36,153 bases of DNA from Alkalibacterium sp046484155 (lineage in GTDB: Bacteria > Bacillota > Bacilli > Lactobacillales > Carnobacteriaceae_A): contig NZ_JAWOBT010000039.1 in the NCBI RefSeq assembly GCF_046484155.1, positions 1-36,153 on the forward strand, in the 5' to 3' direction. Below are positions 7,304 to 14,725 of this stretch, in pieces. The notes below the pieces were generated by a model that made no database searches, was not told where the DNA came from, and worked only from the letters and a program-made list of their open reading frames with translations. Position numbers and translations under genes: made by a program. Every line of letters begins with the position of its first letter. Positions within the stretch are counted from its first letter, which is position 1.

Positions 7304-9250
7304 TTATTCATCTGTTAAATCATCTAAGGCGAATTGCTTTTCTTCCCATTCTTCGAGTAAGCGGTCCTGTTGTAATTGCAGCGTCGCATTTTCCTTTGAA
7401 AAACTTTCCAGTTTTTCAAAATCATTTGATATTTTTGGATCACTTAACGATTCTTGAACAGATTCGATTTGGGTTTCAAGTTGTTCGAGTTCGTCTTCGA
7501 TGGATTGAATAGCACGTTCGATTTTTCGCTGATTTTTCTGCACTTCTTTTTGATTTTCAAATGTTTTTTTAGCAGAGGATGGAGCTGTTTCAGTCTGTTC
7601 TTCTTCCGTTTGCTCTAGTAATTTCAAGGCTTCCAGCTCTGTTTTTTTCTGGATATAATAATCATAGTCTCCCAAATAGACATCGGCACCCTTCTCATTT
7701 AACTCAATGACTCTTGTGGCTAACCGGTTAATGAAATAACGATCATGAGAAACGAATAGAAGAGTACCTGGATAGTCAATGAGGGCATTTTCGAGAACTT
7801 CTTTGGAATCGATGTCCAAGTGGTTGGTCGGTTCATCTAAAAGCAATAAGTTGTTCTTTTCCAAAGAGAGCTTGGCTAAGGCAACACGTGCTTTTTCTCC
7901 ACCGCTTAACGAAGCAATCGATTTTCCAACATCATCTCCGCTGAATAGGAAAGAACCCAGTAAAGTGCGTATATGTTGTTCAGGCAGATTAGGATGATCG
8001 TCCCAGATCTCGTCCAAAACGGTTTTCTTGTCATTCAAAAGGTTTTGTTCTTGATCGTAATAACCTAACTCTACTTTCGCGCCGTAATTAATTGTGCCGT
8101 TTAGTGGAGGAATCATTTGATTAATGGTTTTAAGCAAAGTTGTTTTCCCAACGCCATTGGGACCGACGATGGCGATCGATTCTTCTTTTCTGATATCTAA
8201 ATCAATGTGACTGGAAAGTGCGGTATCTTCGTAACCGATGGAAAGGTCTTCTGTCTGCAAGACGATTTGTCCTGACTCTCTTTCCGTCTGAAATCCGAAA
8301 TTCGCACTTTTTTCGTCGTTTTGAGGTTTGTTAATAGTATCCATTTTTTCAAGTTGCTTGCGACGTGCCTGGGCGCGTTTGGTTGTAGAAGCACGAACGA
8401 TGTTTTTATCAACAAAATCTTCAAGTTTGGCTATCTTCTTCTGTTGTTTTTCAAAGACTTTCCACTCGCGTCTGATTTTTTCAGCTTTTAATTTCAAGTA
8501 ATTTGAGTAATTGCCAGGGAAATACTCAACTGAACCTCTGCTTACTTCGTAAACTTCATTAATGACTTTGTCTAAAAAATAGCGATCATGAGAAACGATT
8601 AAAAGAGCTTTGGAATAGTTTTGCAAATAGGTTTCTAGCCATGCCAGCGTTTCAATATCCAGATGGTTCGTCGGTTCATCCAGGATGAGCAGATCCTTTT
8701 TCTCTAAAAGTAACTGAGCTAGAGCCAGTCGTGTTTTTTGACCTCCGGATAAATTCTGGATCGGTGTATCGTAATCTGCCTCGTAAAACCTGAAGCCGTG
8801 TAACACTGAACGGATCTCACTTTCAATACCGTAACCATTTTTTTCATGGAAAGTGAGCTGCAAAGTATCGTATCGGCTGAGCAACTCATTATACTCGGTA
8901 CCCGATTTATCCAATGCCGGATCACTTAATTTTTTTTCGATCTCCCGCATGTCTCTTTCAATTGCTAAAAGGGGTTCAGCGATTTTCATCATTTCATCCC
9001 AAATACTTAAAGAGGAATCTAAACCGGTATATTGGTCAAGATAACCGATGGTGATTTCTTTCTTTTTATGAACATTTCCGGAATCAGGTTCTTCTCTCCC
9101 AGCTAATATTTCCAGTAATGTTGTTTTTCCAGCGCCATTTCTACCTACGAGACCAATGCGCGCATTGTCTTTGATTTCGATAGTCACGTTATCAAATAGT
9201 TTTTCGGCGCCAAAATAGCGCGAAATCTTTTCAGTTTGTAATAGTATCAT
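7304..9250 (-). CDS. ABC-F family ATPase (YdiF-like)
   Basis: Soluble tandem ATPase of 648 residues without membrane segments. First domain: P-loop GRNGAGKT at 36-43, signature LSGGQKTRLALAQLL, then LLILDEPTNHLDIETL. A charged linker rich in R/K follows (the ABC-F P-site arm). Second domain: GPNGVGKTT, LSGGEKARVALAKL and LLLLDEPTNHLDIDSK. The last about 95 residues form a coiled coil. ABC-F proteins act on the ribosome. Length and location between tsaD and rex match B. subtilis YdiF; a role in antibiotic protection cannot be judged here. Start ATG 9250 with GAGGA upstream. Confidence 0.92.
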   Translation of the reverse strand: MILLQTEKISRYFGAEKLFDNVTIEIKDNARIGLVGRNGAGKTTLLEILAGREEPDSGNVHKKKEITIGYLDQYTGLDSSLSIWDEMMKIAEPLLAIERDMREIEKKLSDPALDKSGTEYNELLSRYDTLQLTFHEKNGYGIESEIRSVLHGFRFYEADYDTPIQNLSGGQKTRLALAQLLLEKKDLLILDEPTNHLDIETLAWLETYLQNYSKALLIVSHDRYFLDKVINEVYEVSRGSVEYFPGNYSNYLKLKAEKIRREWKVFEKQQKKIAKLEDFVDKNIVRASTTKRAQARRKQLEKMDTINKPQNDEKSANFGFQTERESGQIVLQTEDLSIGYEDTALSSHIDLDIRKEESIAIVGPNGVGKTTLLKTINQMIPPLNGTINYGAKVELGYYDQEQNLLNDKKTVLDEIWDDHPNLPEQHIRTLLGSFLFSGDDVGKSIASLSGGEKARVALAKLSLEKNNLLLLDEPTNHLDIDSKEVLENALIDYPGTLLFVSHDRYFINRLATRVIELNEKGADVYLGDYDYYIQKKTELEALKLLEQTEEEQTETAPSSAKKTFENQKEVQKNQRKIERAIQSIEDELEQLETQIESVQESLSDPKISNDFEKLESFSKENATLQLQQDRLLEEWEEKQFALDDLTDE

Positions 9251-9453
9251 TTTTGTATCCTCATTTTCTTAAATATTACCGTTTAGTTATCCCTTACAGT
9301 TTAGCACACATATGATAGATAACAATATCAGAGTAGCTATTTATTGGGGGATCTTGTGAATGGCGTTCTCAATTAAGCGTGTGCTATTATCATGTGTGCT
9401 TGCTCACTAATTACACTAACGTTCAAACGTGTACAATGTATTTATTCAATCAT

Positions 9454-9472
9454 AATCAGAATGATTCTCATT
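9454..9472. promoter_or_regulatory. Fur-like palindrome upstream of rex
   Basis: Nine-base arms AATCAGAAT and ATTCTCATT around one G, with a single arm mismatch. The core TCAGAAT-G-ATTCTCA matches the 7-1-7 Fur/PerR box layout (TGATAAT-N-ATTATCA) at 11 of 14 arm positions on its better strand. It lies about 40-57 bases upstream of the rex -10. Metal regulation here is an inference. Confidence 0.4.
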
Positions 9473-9507
9473 GATCAGGTCGTTTTGCTTTTATTTGAGA
9501 GGATTAA

Positions 9508-9516
9508 TGCTATAAT
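9508..9516 (+). promoter_or_regulatory. Extended -10 promoter of rex
   Basis: TGC-TATAAT, an ideal extended -10. No good -35 is at 17 bp; TTGCTT at 9485-9490 is 20 bp away. The expected transcript start near 9523 leaves a leader of about 100 bases before the rex ATG. Confidence 0.6.
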
Positions 9517-9539
9517 ATGAGTTGATAGAAATTTAAAAG

Positions 9540-9555
9540 TTTGTGAATGCACAAA
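9540..9555. promoter_or_regulatory. Rex-like palindrome in the rex leader
   Basis: Perfect arms TTTGTG and CACAAA with a 4-base spacer. Rex operators read TTGTG-N8-CACAA, so both half-sites are right but the spacing is 4 bases short. It lies about 20-30 bases past the expected transcript start, where it could give autoregulation. The wrong spacing makes this tentative. Confidence 0.3.
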
Positions 9556-9622
9556 GATGATGATTGAAGTAAATTATAATAAAACTAAAGTTAATTTTTA
9601 AAGTGGATGAGGAGAATAAATT

Positions 9623-10309
9623 ATGGCCGAAAAAAAAATACCTAAAGCAACAGCTAGACGCTTACCTTTATACTATCGTTATTTAAGGTTTTTATATGAA
9701 GCGGGAAAAGAACGCATATCGTCTGCCAAGTTGAGTGAAGCAGTTAAAGTTGACAGTGCAACGATACGCCGTGATTTTTCTTACTTTGGTGCCTTGGGAA
9801 AAAGAGGGTACGGTTATGATGTTGAAGAGTTAATGAATTTCTTTAGCAAAACCTTAAATCAGGATAGACTAACGAATGTAGCTCTGATTGGGGTCGGTAA
9901 TTTAGGACAAGCGTTATTGAATTATAATTTCCGTCGTAATAATAACATTCGGATAAGTGCCGGTTTTGATGTTAAGGATGAGCTAATCGGTACGATTCAT
10001 CAAGGTGTGCCTATTTACTCGATCGATGATATGGTGGAACAGCTTGACTTGCAGCAAATCGATGTGGCTATTCTAACCGTACCTTCAGAAATCGCACAAG
10101 AAATGGCTGATAAACTAGTCGAAGGCGGCGTAAAAGGGATCATGAATTTCACACCGATTCGTATGACGGTGCCTAAGCATGTTCGTGTCCACAATGTTGA
10201 TTTAACCAATGAGTTACAAACACTTATTTATTTCATCAATTATTACCAGGATCAGGATACAGAAAAATCGGGCGAGAACGATGAAGAGATGAATGATTTT
10301 ATCATTTAA
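9623..10309 (+). CDS. rex: Redox-sensing transcriptional repressor Rex
   Basis: Cytoplasmic NADH/NAD+ sensor that represses fermentation and respiration genes when NADH is low. Residues 1-80 form the winged helix (LSEAVKVDSATIRRDFSYFGALGKRGYGY); the Rossmann motif is IGVGNLGQAL (89-98), with FDVKDELIG and VPSEIAQEMADKLVEGGVKGI following. Length 228 with a slightly long acidic C-terminal tail. Start ATG 9623 has GAGGAG upstream. Single-gene unit ending in a strong terminator shared with ydiK. Confidence 0.96.
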   Translation: MAEKKIPKATARRLPLYYRYLRFLYEAGKERISSAKLSEAVKVDSATIRRDFSYFGALGKRGYGYDVEELMNFFSKTLNQDRLTNVALIGVGNLGQALLNYNFRRNNNIRISAGFDVKDELIGTIHQGVPIYSIDDMVEQLDLQQIDVAILTVPSEIAQEMADKLVEGGVKGIMNFTPIRMTVPKHVRVHNVDLTNELQTLIYFINYYQDQDTEKSGENDEEMNDFII

Positions 10310-10319
10310 GTAAATAAAT

Positions 10320-10357
10320 AAAAAACGGGCAACCATTTAAAAGGTTGCCCGTTTTTT
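10320..10357. terminator. Bidirectional terminator, rex / ydiK
   Basis: Perfect arms AAAAAACGGGCAACC and GGTTGCCCGTTTTTT around an 8-base loop. Lies between rex (stop 10309) and the convergent ydiK (stop 10358-10360). Confidence 0.95.
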
Positions 10358-10558
10358 TTATTTTTGACTCTTCTTGATGCGATAGTAAGCATTGGATAGA
10401 TGGATACCATTGACAAAATCTTTAGTAGCAAAGATGGCGAAGAGATATGAAAAGAATCCCCAGCCATTCGAAGATACTGAATCAATGGTAAAGAAAAGGA
10501 AGAGAGCAAAAAAGAGAAATTTAAAGACGATCTGAAATCTAAGTTGTTTTTCTGTCAT
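10358..10558 (-). CDS. ydiK: Small membrane protein, YdiK-like (DUF4305)
   Basis: 66 residues with two hydrophobic segments (about 10-28 and 33-47) and a basic C-terminal tail. Size, topology and the place between rex and the CPBP protease gene match B. subtilis YdiK, whose function is unknown. Start ATG 10558 has AAAGGA about 7 bases upstream. It is 35 bp downstream of the CPBP gene on the same strand, so the two are probably co-transcribed. Confidence 0.8.
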   Translation of the reverse strand: MTEKQLRFQIVFKFLFFALFLFFTIDSVSSNGWGFFSYLFAIFATKDFVNGIHLSNAYYRIKKSQK

Positions 10559-10593
10559 AGTAAATCCTTTCTTAATGAGCAGTTTATGAATAA

Positions 10594-11256
10594 TTAGAGT
10601 AGATATAAATTAGCTAAAACAGCCAGAGTGTTCATCAGACAATGAGCGATAATCGGTGTCCAGATGTTTTTTGTTTTAAAATAAAGCCAGGAAAAGACAA
10701 GTCCCATTGATGAATACACGAGAAGCAAGCCATCGAAATGAATGAAGGCAAAGATTAAAGAGCTGATGACCGCAGCACCAACGCCGCCTGTTCTATCGAC
10801 CAGCATGCCGAATATGGCTTTTCGGAAGACGAATTCTTCCATGACCGGACCGGCTAAACCGATAAGCAATATGAAGATAGGATAGTTTCTCACCACTTCT
10901 ACCAGCATTTGAGTATTTTGTGATTCCATTGGAGAACCTAGAAATCTAACTTCGATAATACTAGCTAAATTTTGGGCAAAGAGCGCGATGAAAATCCCGA
11001 TGATTCCCCAGATCAATATATCTTTTTTTTGTTTTGAAAAAGATTCTTCAAAAGAAAAAGTCATCGCATATTTCTTTTCAATACCGATCATGCCTACAGC
11101 ACCCAAAGTAAAGAGGATAAGTGACGGCATCAAAAATGCTACGGGGCCGAAAGTTTCAGGCAGGAATAGCGGAATGATTCCTGATAAGAGTTGAACTAGC
11201 ACAAAAAGTATGATGATACGTATGGCAGCTTTTTTATTTGATAGGGCTTGGTTCAT
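10594..11256 (-). CDS. ydiL: CPBP-family intramembrane metalloprotease, YdiL-like
   Basis: Multi-pass membrane protein of the CAAX/Abi (CPBP) family. With the chosen start (220 residues) the family motifs are EExxxR (E140, E141, R145 in MEEFVFRKA), FxxxH (FAFIH, H173) and HxxxN (HCLMN, H205 and N209), all intact. I use ATG 11256 because AAAGGA sits 8 bases upstream; the in-frame ATG at 11265 is only 2 bases from that site. Such proteases act in stress signalling or peptide immunity in relatives; the substrate is unknown. Position next to groESL matches B. subtilis ydiL. Confidence 0.88.
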   Translation of the reverse strand: MNQALSNKKAAIRIIILFVLVQLLSGIIPLFLPETFGPVAFLMPSLILFTLGAVGMIGIEKKYAMTFSFEESFSKQKKDILIWGIIGIFIALFAQNLASIIEVRFLGSPMESQNTQMLVEVVRNYPIFILLIGLAGPVMEEFVFRKAIFGMLVDRTGGVGAAVISSLIFAFIHFDGLLLVYSSMGLVFSWLYFKTKNIWTPIIAHCLMNTLAVLANLYLL

Positions 11257-11357
11257 TAAAGTCATCCTTTTAGTTGGTTTCTACAATACTACCAATTTAA
11301 CACAAATTGAGACGTGTTTCCACAAAGGGAAAAATGAAGATTTTTAGAAGATAGGGC

Positions 11358-11386
11358 TTGCATGACTCCGCACTTTTGAATATACT
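11358..11386 (+). promoter_or_regulatory. Main promoter of groES-groEL
   Basis: TTGCAT (11358-11363) and TATACT (11381-11386) with an exact 17-bp spacer. The CIRCE operator starts 11 bases after the -10, so it covers the region just past transcription start, the usual arrangement for HrcA control. Confidence 0.9.
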
Positions 11387-11397
11387 AAGAAGTGGAG

Positions 11398-11424
11398 TTA
11401 GCACTCGACCGAAGAGAGTGCTAA
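11398..11424. promoter_or_regulatory. CIRCE element (HrcA operator)
   Basis: Exact consensus: TTAGCACTC, 9-base spacer, GAGTGCTAA. HrcA repressor binds this inverted repeat and releases it on heat shock; GroEL helps fold HrcA, giving feedback. Confidence 0.98.
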
Positions 11425-11434
11425 AACTCACACC

Positions 11435-11453
11435 TTCACTATGATATAGTGAA
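11435..11453. repeat. Second perfect palindrome in the groESL leader
   Basis: Arms TTCACTAT and ATAGTGAA (8 bp) around GAT, 10 bases after CIRCE and 41 bases before the groES ATG. As RNA it can fold into a short stem in the leader; as DNA it could be a second operator. It does not match the CtsR box. Confidence 0.6.
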
Positions 11454-11494
11454 ACTCTAAAAAATAAACATCAAAATGATGGAGGGATCACATT

Positions 11495-11776
11495 ATGTTA
11501 AAACCATTAGGAAATCGTGTGCTTTTGAAAGTGAAAAAAGAAGAAAAAACAACCAGCGGGTTAGTATTACCAGATTCGGCTAAGGAAAAACCTCAGACAG
11601 CTGAAGTTATTGCTGTCGGTGAAGGGAAATTACTCGATAACGGAAACTACGCTAAAGTAGCTGTTTCAGTTGGAGACGAAGTTGTTTTCGAAAAATATTC
11701 AGGTTCTGAAATCAAATTTCAAGGTACGGAGTATTTGGTTGTTAAAGATACAGATATTATTGCTATCGTTGAATAA
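11495..11776 (+). CDS. groES: Co-chaperonin GroES
   Basis: Heptameric lid of the GroEL chaperonin. 93 residues, typical length; starts LKPLGNRVLLK, has the mobile loop region KEEKTTSGLVLPDSAKEKP and the C-terminal KDTDIIAIVE. Start ATG 11495 with TGGAGGGA upstream. First gene of a heat-shock operon with groEL 56 bp downstream. Confidence 0.98.
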   Translation: MLKPLGNRVLLKVKKEEKTTSGLVLPDSAKEKPQTAEVIAVGEGKLLDNGNYAKVAVSVGDEVVFEKYSGSEIKFQGTEYLVVKDTDIIAIVE

Positions 11777-11832
11777 TCCCATAAAATATACAGTTTGATT
11801 TAAATACAATCGATGAAGGAGAGAATACAAAC

Positions 11833-13455
11833 ATGGCTAAAGATATTAAATTTTCTGAAGATGCGCGTGCAGCAATGCTGCGTGGTGTAGATAAATTAGC
11901 AAATACTGTTAAAGTTACCTTAGGTCCAAAAGGTAGAAATGTTATTTTAGATAAAGCTTTTGGTGCACCTCAAATCACTAACGATGGCGTTACCATTGCA
12001 AAAGAAATCGAATTAGAAGATAAATTTGAAAACATGGGTGCACAATTGGTAGTTGAAGTCGCAAGCAAGACAAATGACATTGCCGGTGACGGAACAACGA
12101 CAGCAACTGTATTGGCCCAAGCGATCGTTAACGAAGGCATGAAAAATGTAACAGCTGGCGCCAACCCGGTCGGTATCCGCCGAGGAATTGAAATAGCAAC
12201 GAAAAAAGCCGTAGAATCACTTCGCGAGATCTCAACTCAGGTTGATGATAAGGAATCGATTGCTCAAATAGCTGCGATTTCTTCAGGAGATGAAGAAATT
12301 GGTCTTTTACTTGCTGATGCTATGGAAAAAGTCGGTAGCGACGGTGTTATTACTATTGAAGAATCTCAAGGAATTGAAACGGAATTAGATGTTGTTGAAG
12401 GGATGCAGTTTGATCGTGGTTACTTATCTCAATACATGGTAACGGATAACGAAAAAATGGAAGCTAGCTTAGACAATCCATATATTTTAATTACAGATAA
12501 GAAAATTTCATCTGTTTCGGAGATTTTACCTGTACTCGAAAATATTATGCAGCAAAATCGTCCATTACTGATCATTGCTGATGACATTGACGGAGAAGCA
12601 TTACCTACATTGGTATTGAATAAAATTCGCGGCACCTTAAATGTAGTTGCTGTTAAAGCACCAGGATTTGGCGATCGCCGTAAAGGTATGCTGGAAGATA
12701 TCGCGACCTTGACAAACGGGACCGTCATTACCAGTGAGTTAGGCTTAGACTTAAAAGACATGACCATCGATCAATTAGGTACAGCCGGTAAAGTTGTTGT
12801 GACTAAAGATGACACCACTATTGTTGAGGGCACTGGCGATAAAACGGCTATTGAACAACGTGTGAACATGTTGCGCGCTCAAGCTGAAGAGACAAATTCA
12901 GAATTTGACCGTGAAAAACTGCAAGAACGTATTGCTAAACTAGCTGGCGGTGTGGCTGTAATCAGAGTCGGGGCAGCTACCGAAACAGAAATCAAAGAAC
13001 GTAAATTACGCATTGAAGATGCATTGAATGCCGCTCGTGCAGCCGTTGAAGAAGGCGTTATTGCCGGTGGTGGAACAGCATACATCAATATCTTGAGTAA
13101 ATTGGAAGAAATCGAAGCAGAAGGCGATGTAGCGACAGGTGTGAAAATCGTCTTACGTGCACTTGAAGAACCTGTTCGTCAAATCGCGCAAAATGCCGGA
13201 CTAGACGGCAGTGTTATCGTTGAACGTTTGAAACACGTTGAACCAGGTATTGGCTTCAATGCTGCAACAGGAGAAATGGTCAACATGGTCGAAGCAGGTA
13301 TCATCGATCCAACCAAAGTAGCCCGTTCAGCTCTTCAAAATGCTGCATCTGTATCAGCTCTGATTCTTACAACGGAAGCAGCTGTTGCAGAATTCCCTGA
13401 AAAAAATGGACCGGCCGGCGGAATGGATCCAAACGGCATGGGCGGTATGATGTAA
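11833..13455 (+). CDS. groEL: Chaperonin GroEL
   Basis: Tetradecameric ATP-driven folding chaperone, 540 residues (normal). Seen: TLGPKGRNV and DGTTTATVLA of the ATP site, the hsp60 signature AAVEEGVIAGGG, and the C-terminal Gly-Met tail (GGMDPNGMGGMM). Start ATG 11833 has GAAGGAGA about 8 bases upstream. Co-transcribed with groES under CIRCE and ends in a strong hairpin terminator. Confidence 0.99.
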   Translation: MAKDIKFSEDARAAMLRGVDKLANTVKVTLGPKGRNVILDKAFGAPQITNDGVTIAKEIELEDKFENMGAQLVVEVASKTNDIAGDGTTTATVLAQAIVNEGMKNVTAGANPVGIRRGIEIATKKAVESLREISTQVDDKESIAQIAAISSGDEEIGLLLADAMEKVGSDGVITIEESQGIETELDVVEGMQFDRGYLSQYMVTDNEKMEASLDNPYILITDKKISSVSEILPVLENIMQQNRPLLIIADDIDGEALPTLVLNKIRGTLNVVAVKAPGFGDRRKGMLEDIATLTNGTVITSELGLDLKDMTIDQLGTAGKVVVTKDDTTIVEGTGDKTAIEQRVNMLRAQAEETNSEFDREKLQERIAKLAGGVAVIRVGAATETEIKERKLRIEDALNAARAAVEEGVIAGGGTAYINILSKLEEIEAEGDVATGVKIVLRALEEPVRQIAQNAGLDGSVIVERLKHVEPGIGFNAATGEMVNMVEAGIIDPTKVARSALQNAASVSALILTTEAAVAEFPEKNGPAGGMDPNGMGGMM

Positions 13456-13492
13456 TCAAACGAACACTTCTTTTCAATAACTATTAAAGACG

Positions 13493-13534
13493 AAACGCCC
13501 TGGCTACTCTATGTGAGTAGTCAGGGCGTTTTTT
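13493..13534. terminator. groESL terminator
   Basis: Arms AACGCCCTGGCTACTC and GAGTAGTCAGGGCGTT with one G-T pair, 5-base loop, then TTTT. It also faces the small minus-strand gene ending at 13546 and may serve it. Confidence 0.92.
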
Positions 13535-13545
13535 ATGTATCCAGT

Positions 13546-13698
13546 TTAGCCAAAGAGCGACTCAAGTACGGAAACGAGGAGAGCAGATGCGTCAAAACCT
13601 AAATAAAGGAGAATACCATCGATGATAGGGTACCCAATGACAAAACCAAGGAAGAAAAATAAAAACTTTTTATTATCATTTCTTTTTTTCACTTTCAT
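13546..13698 (-). CDS. Small single-span membrane protein (50 residues)
   Basis: ATG at 13698 with AAGGA 7 bases upstream, stop TAA at 13546. The product has a basic N terminus (MKVKKRNDNKK), a hydrophobic stretch at about residues 12-34 (FLFFFLGFVIGYPIIDGILL) and a weakly polar C-terminal segment ending in ESLFG. A near-ideal promoter lies just upstream (13743-13771). Promoter, ribosome binding site, coding shape and facing terminator all agree, so I consider it a real gene. Family not recognised; it occupies the 381-bp gap between groEL and the nitrilase gene. Confidence 0.75.
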   Translation of the reverse strand: MKVKKRNDNKKFLFFFLGFVIGYPIIDGILLYLGFDASALLVSVLESLFG

Positions 13699-13742
13699 CT
13701 TCACATCCTTCTTTTTAAGATATATATATGTAAATTAATTTA

Positions 13743-13771
13743 ATGATAAACAAGAATTAAGAAGAAGTCAA
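13743..13771 (-). promoter_or_regulatory. Promoter of the 50-residue membrane protein gene
   Basis: On the minus strand TTGACT (13771-13766), 17-bp spacer, TATCAT (13748-13743). Very close to the sigma-A consensus, leaving a leader of about 35-40 bases before the ATG at 13698. Confidence 0.75.
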
Positions 13772-13836
13772 CTTGTGGCTTACTGCTTCTATTATTGATA
13801 AACTGAATGCAAGAATAGAATTCGAGGGGTGATAGT

Positions 13837-14616
13837 ATGTTAGTCTGCGCGCTGCAAGTCGATTTGATTTATAAGAATGAGAAGAAGAATCAGAATAAAA
13901 TAACTGAACTGATCAAGACAGCCGTGGAAAGAAATAAACCAGATGTGTTCGTTCTGCCTGAAATGTGGAACGTTTCTTTTTTCCCAGATAACTTAGAAGA
14001 ATATGCGGATAAAGACGGCAAAGAAACGAAAGATTTTCTGGGTAATTTAGCAAAAATGTACCATGTGAATATAGTCGGTGGTTCGGTAGCCACATCTTCT
14101 AAAGGAGAGTACTATAATACGAGCTATACATTCAACCGAGAAGGCGAGCTCGTGCATACGTACAATAAAGTTCATCTGTTTTCGCCTTCGAACGAACATC
14201 AGATTTTTACAGCGGGTAATCAACTGGGGATATTTGAACTTGATGGTGTAAAAGTAGGGGTAGCTACCTGCTATGATTTACGCTTTGTAGAATGGATCAG
14301 GCGGATGGCACTGGAAGATATCCAGGTTTTGTTTGTACCGGCTGCATGGCCGCATCCGCGTGTCCATGTCTGGGAGACCCTGCTTCGTGCACGGGCAATC
14401 GAAAATCAATTCTTTGTCGTGGGTGTCAACAGTATAGGGGAAACAGATAAATTGAAATTCTGCGGTCATTCAACCATATTCAATCCTTTAGGAGAATACC
14501 TAGCTTCAGCCAGAGAAGAAGAGATGCTGTTATGGTCTGATTTAAACTTGGATAGTATAAAGAAAGTCCGACAGGATATAGCTATCTATGCTGATCGTCG
14601 GCCAGATCTCTATTAA
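13837..14616 (+). CDS. Nitrilase-superfamily amidohydrolase, probable omega-amidase
   Basis: A 259-residue carbon-nitrogen hydrolase with the full Glu-Lys-Cys triad: E42 in VLPEMWN, K111 in YNKVHLF and C145 in ATCYDLRF. The CYDLRF block fits the omega-amidase (YafV/Nit2/MtnU-like) branch, which hydrolyses alpha-keto amides such as ketoglutaramate. Start ATG 13837 with GAGGGGTGA upstream. It is 110 bp before the polyphosphate gene with no clear terminator between, so partial read-through is possible. Exact substrate is inferred. Confidence 0.88.
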   Translation: MLVCALQVDLIYKNEKKNQNKITELIKTAVERNKPDVFVLPEMWNVSFFPDNLEEYADKDGKETKDFLGNLAKMYHVNIVGGSVATSSKGEYYNTSYTFNREGELVHTYNKVHLFSPSNEHQIFTAGNQLGIFELDGVKVGVATCYDLRFVEWIRRMALEDIQVLFVPAAWPHPRVHVWETLLRARAIENQFFVVGVNSIGETDKLKFCGHSTIFNPLGEYLASAREEEMLLWSDLNLDSIKKVRQDIAIYADRRPDLY

Positions 14617-14725
14617 AGGGATACCGGTCAAGAGAGGCTCGATAATGGAATTGTTTCCGTCTTAGCTATTCTTTCAATAAAAATAAGTAGGCATTTTGAT
14701 TCAAGCAATATGAGGAGGCATTACC

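Larger units (their letters stand above)
9251..9622. other. Long intergenic region between ABC-F and rex
   Basis: 372 bp between divergent genes. In B. subtilis moaC occupies this position; here no real gene is visible. It holds an extended -10 for rex, a Fur-like palindrome (9454-9472), a palindrome TTTGTG-AATG-CACAAA (9540-9555) and a looser one, TTGTGAA-N5-TTCTCAA at 9354-9372. The only small ORF I see (9360-9410, 16 codons) is not convincing. No clear promoter for ABC-F was recognised. Confidence 0.6.

Noticed and set aside
9360..9410. 16-codon ORF (ATG to TAA) before rex with GGGGGAT upstream
   Set aside because: Too short, no leader-peptide logic such as repeated codons or an attenuator, and rex has its own promoter downstream.
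12429..12767. Antisense frame of 112 codons within groEL
   Set aside because: Shadow of a strongly biased coding sequence; no start signal and no known family.
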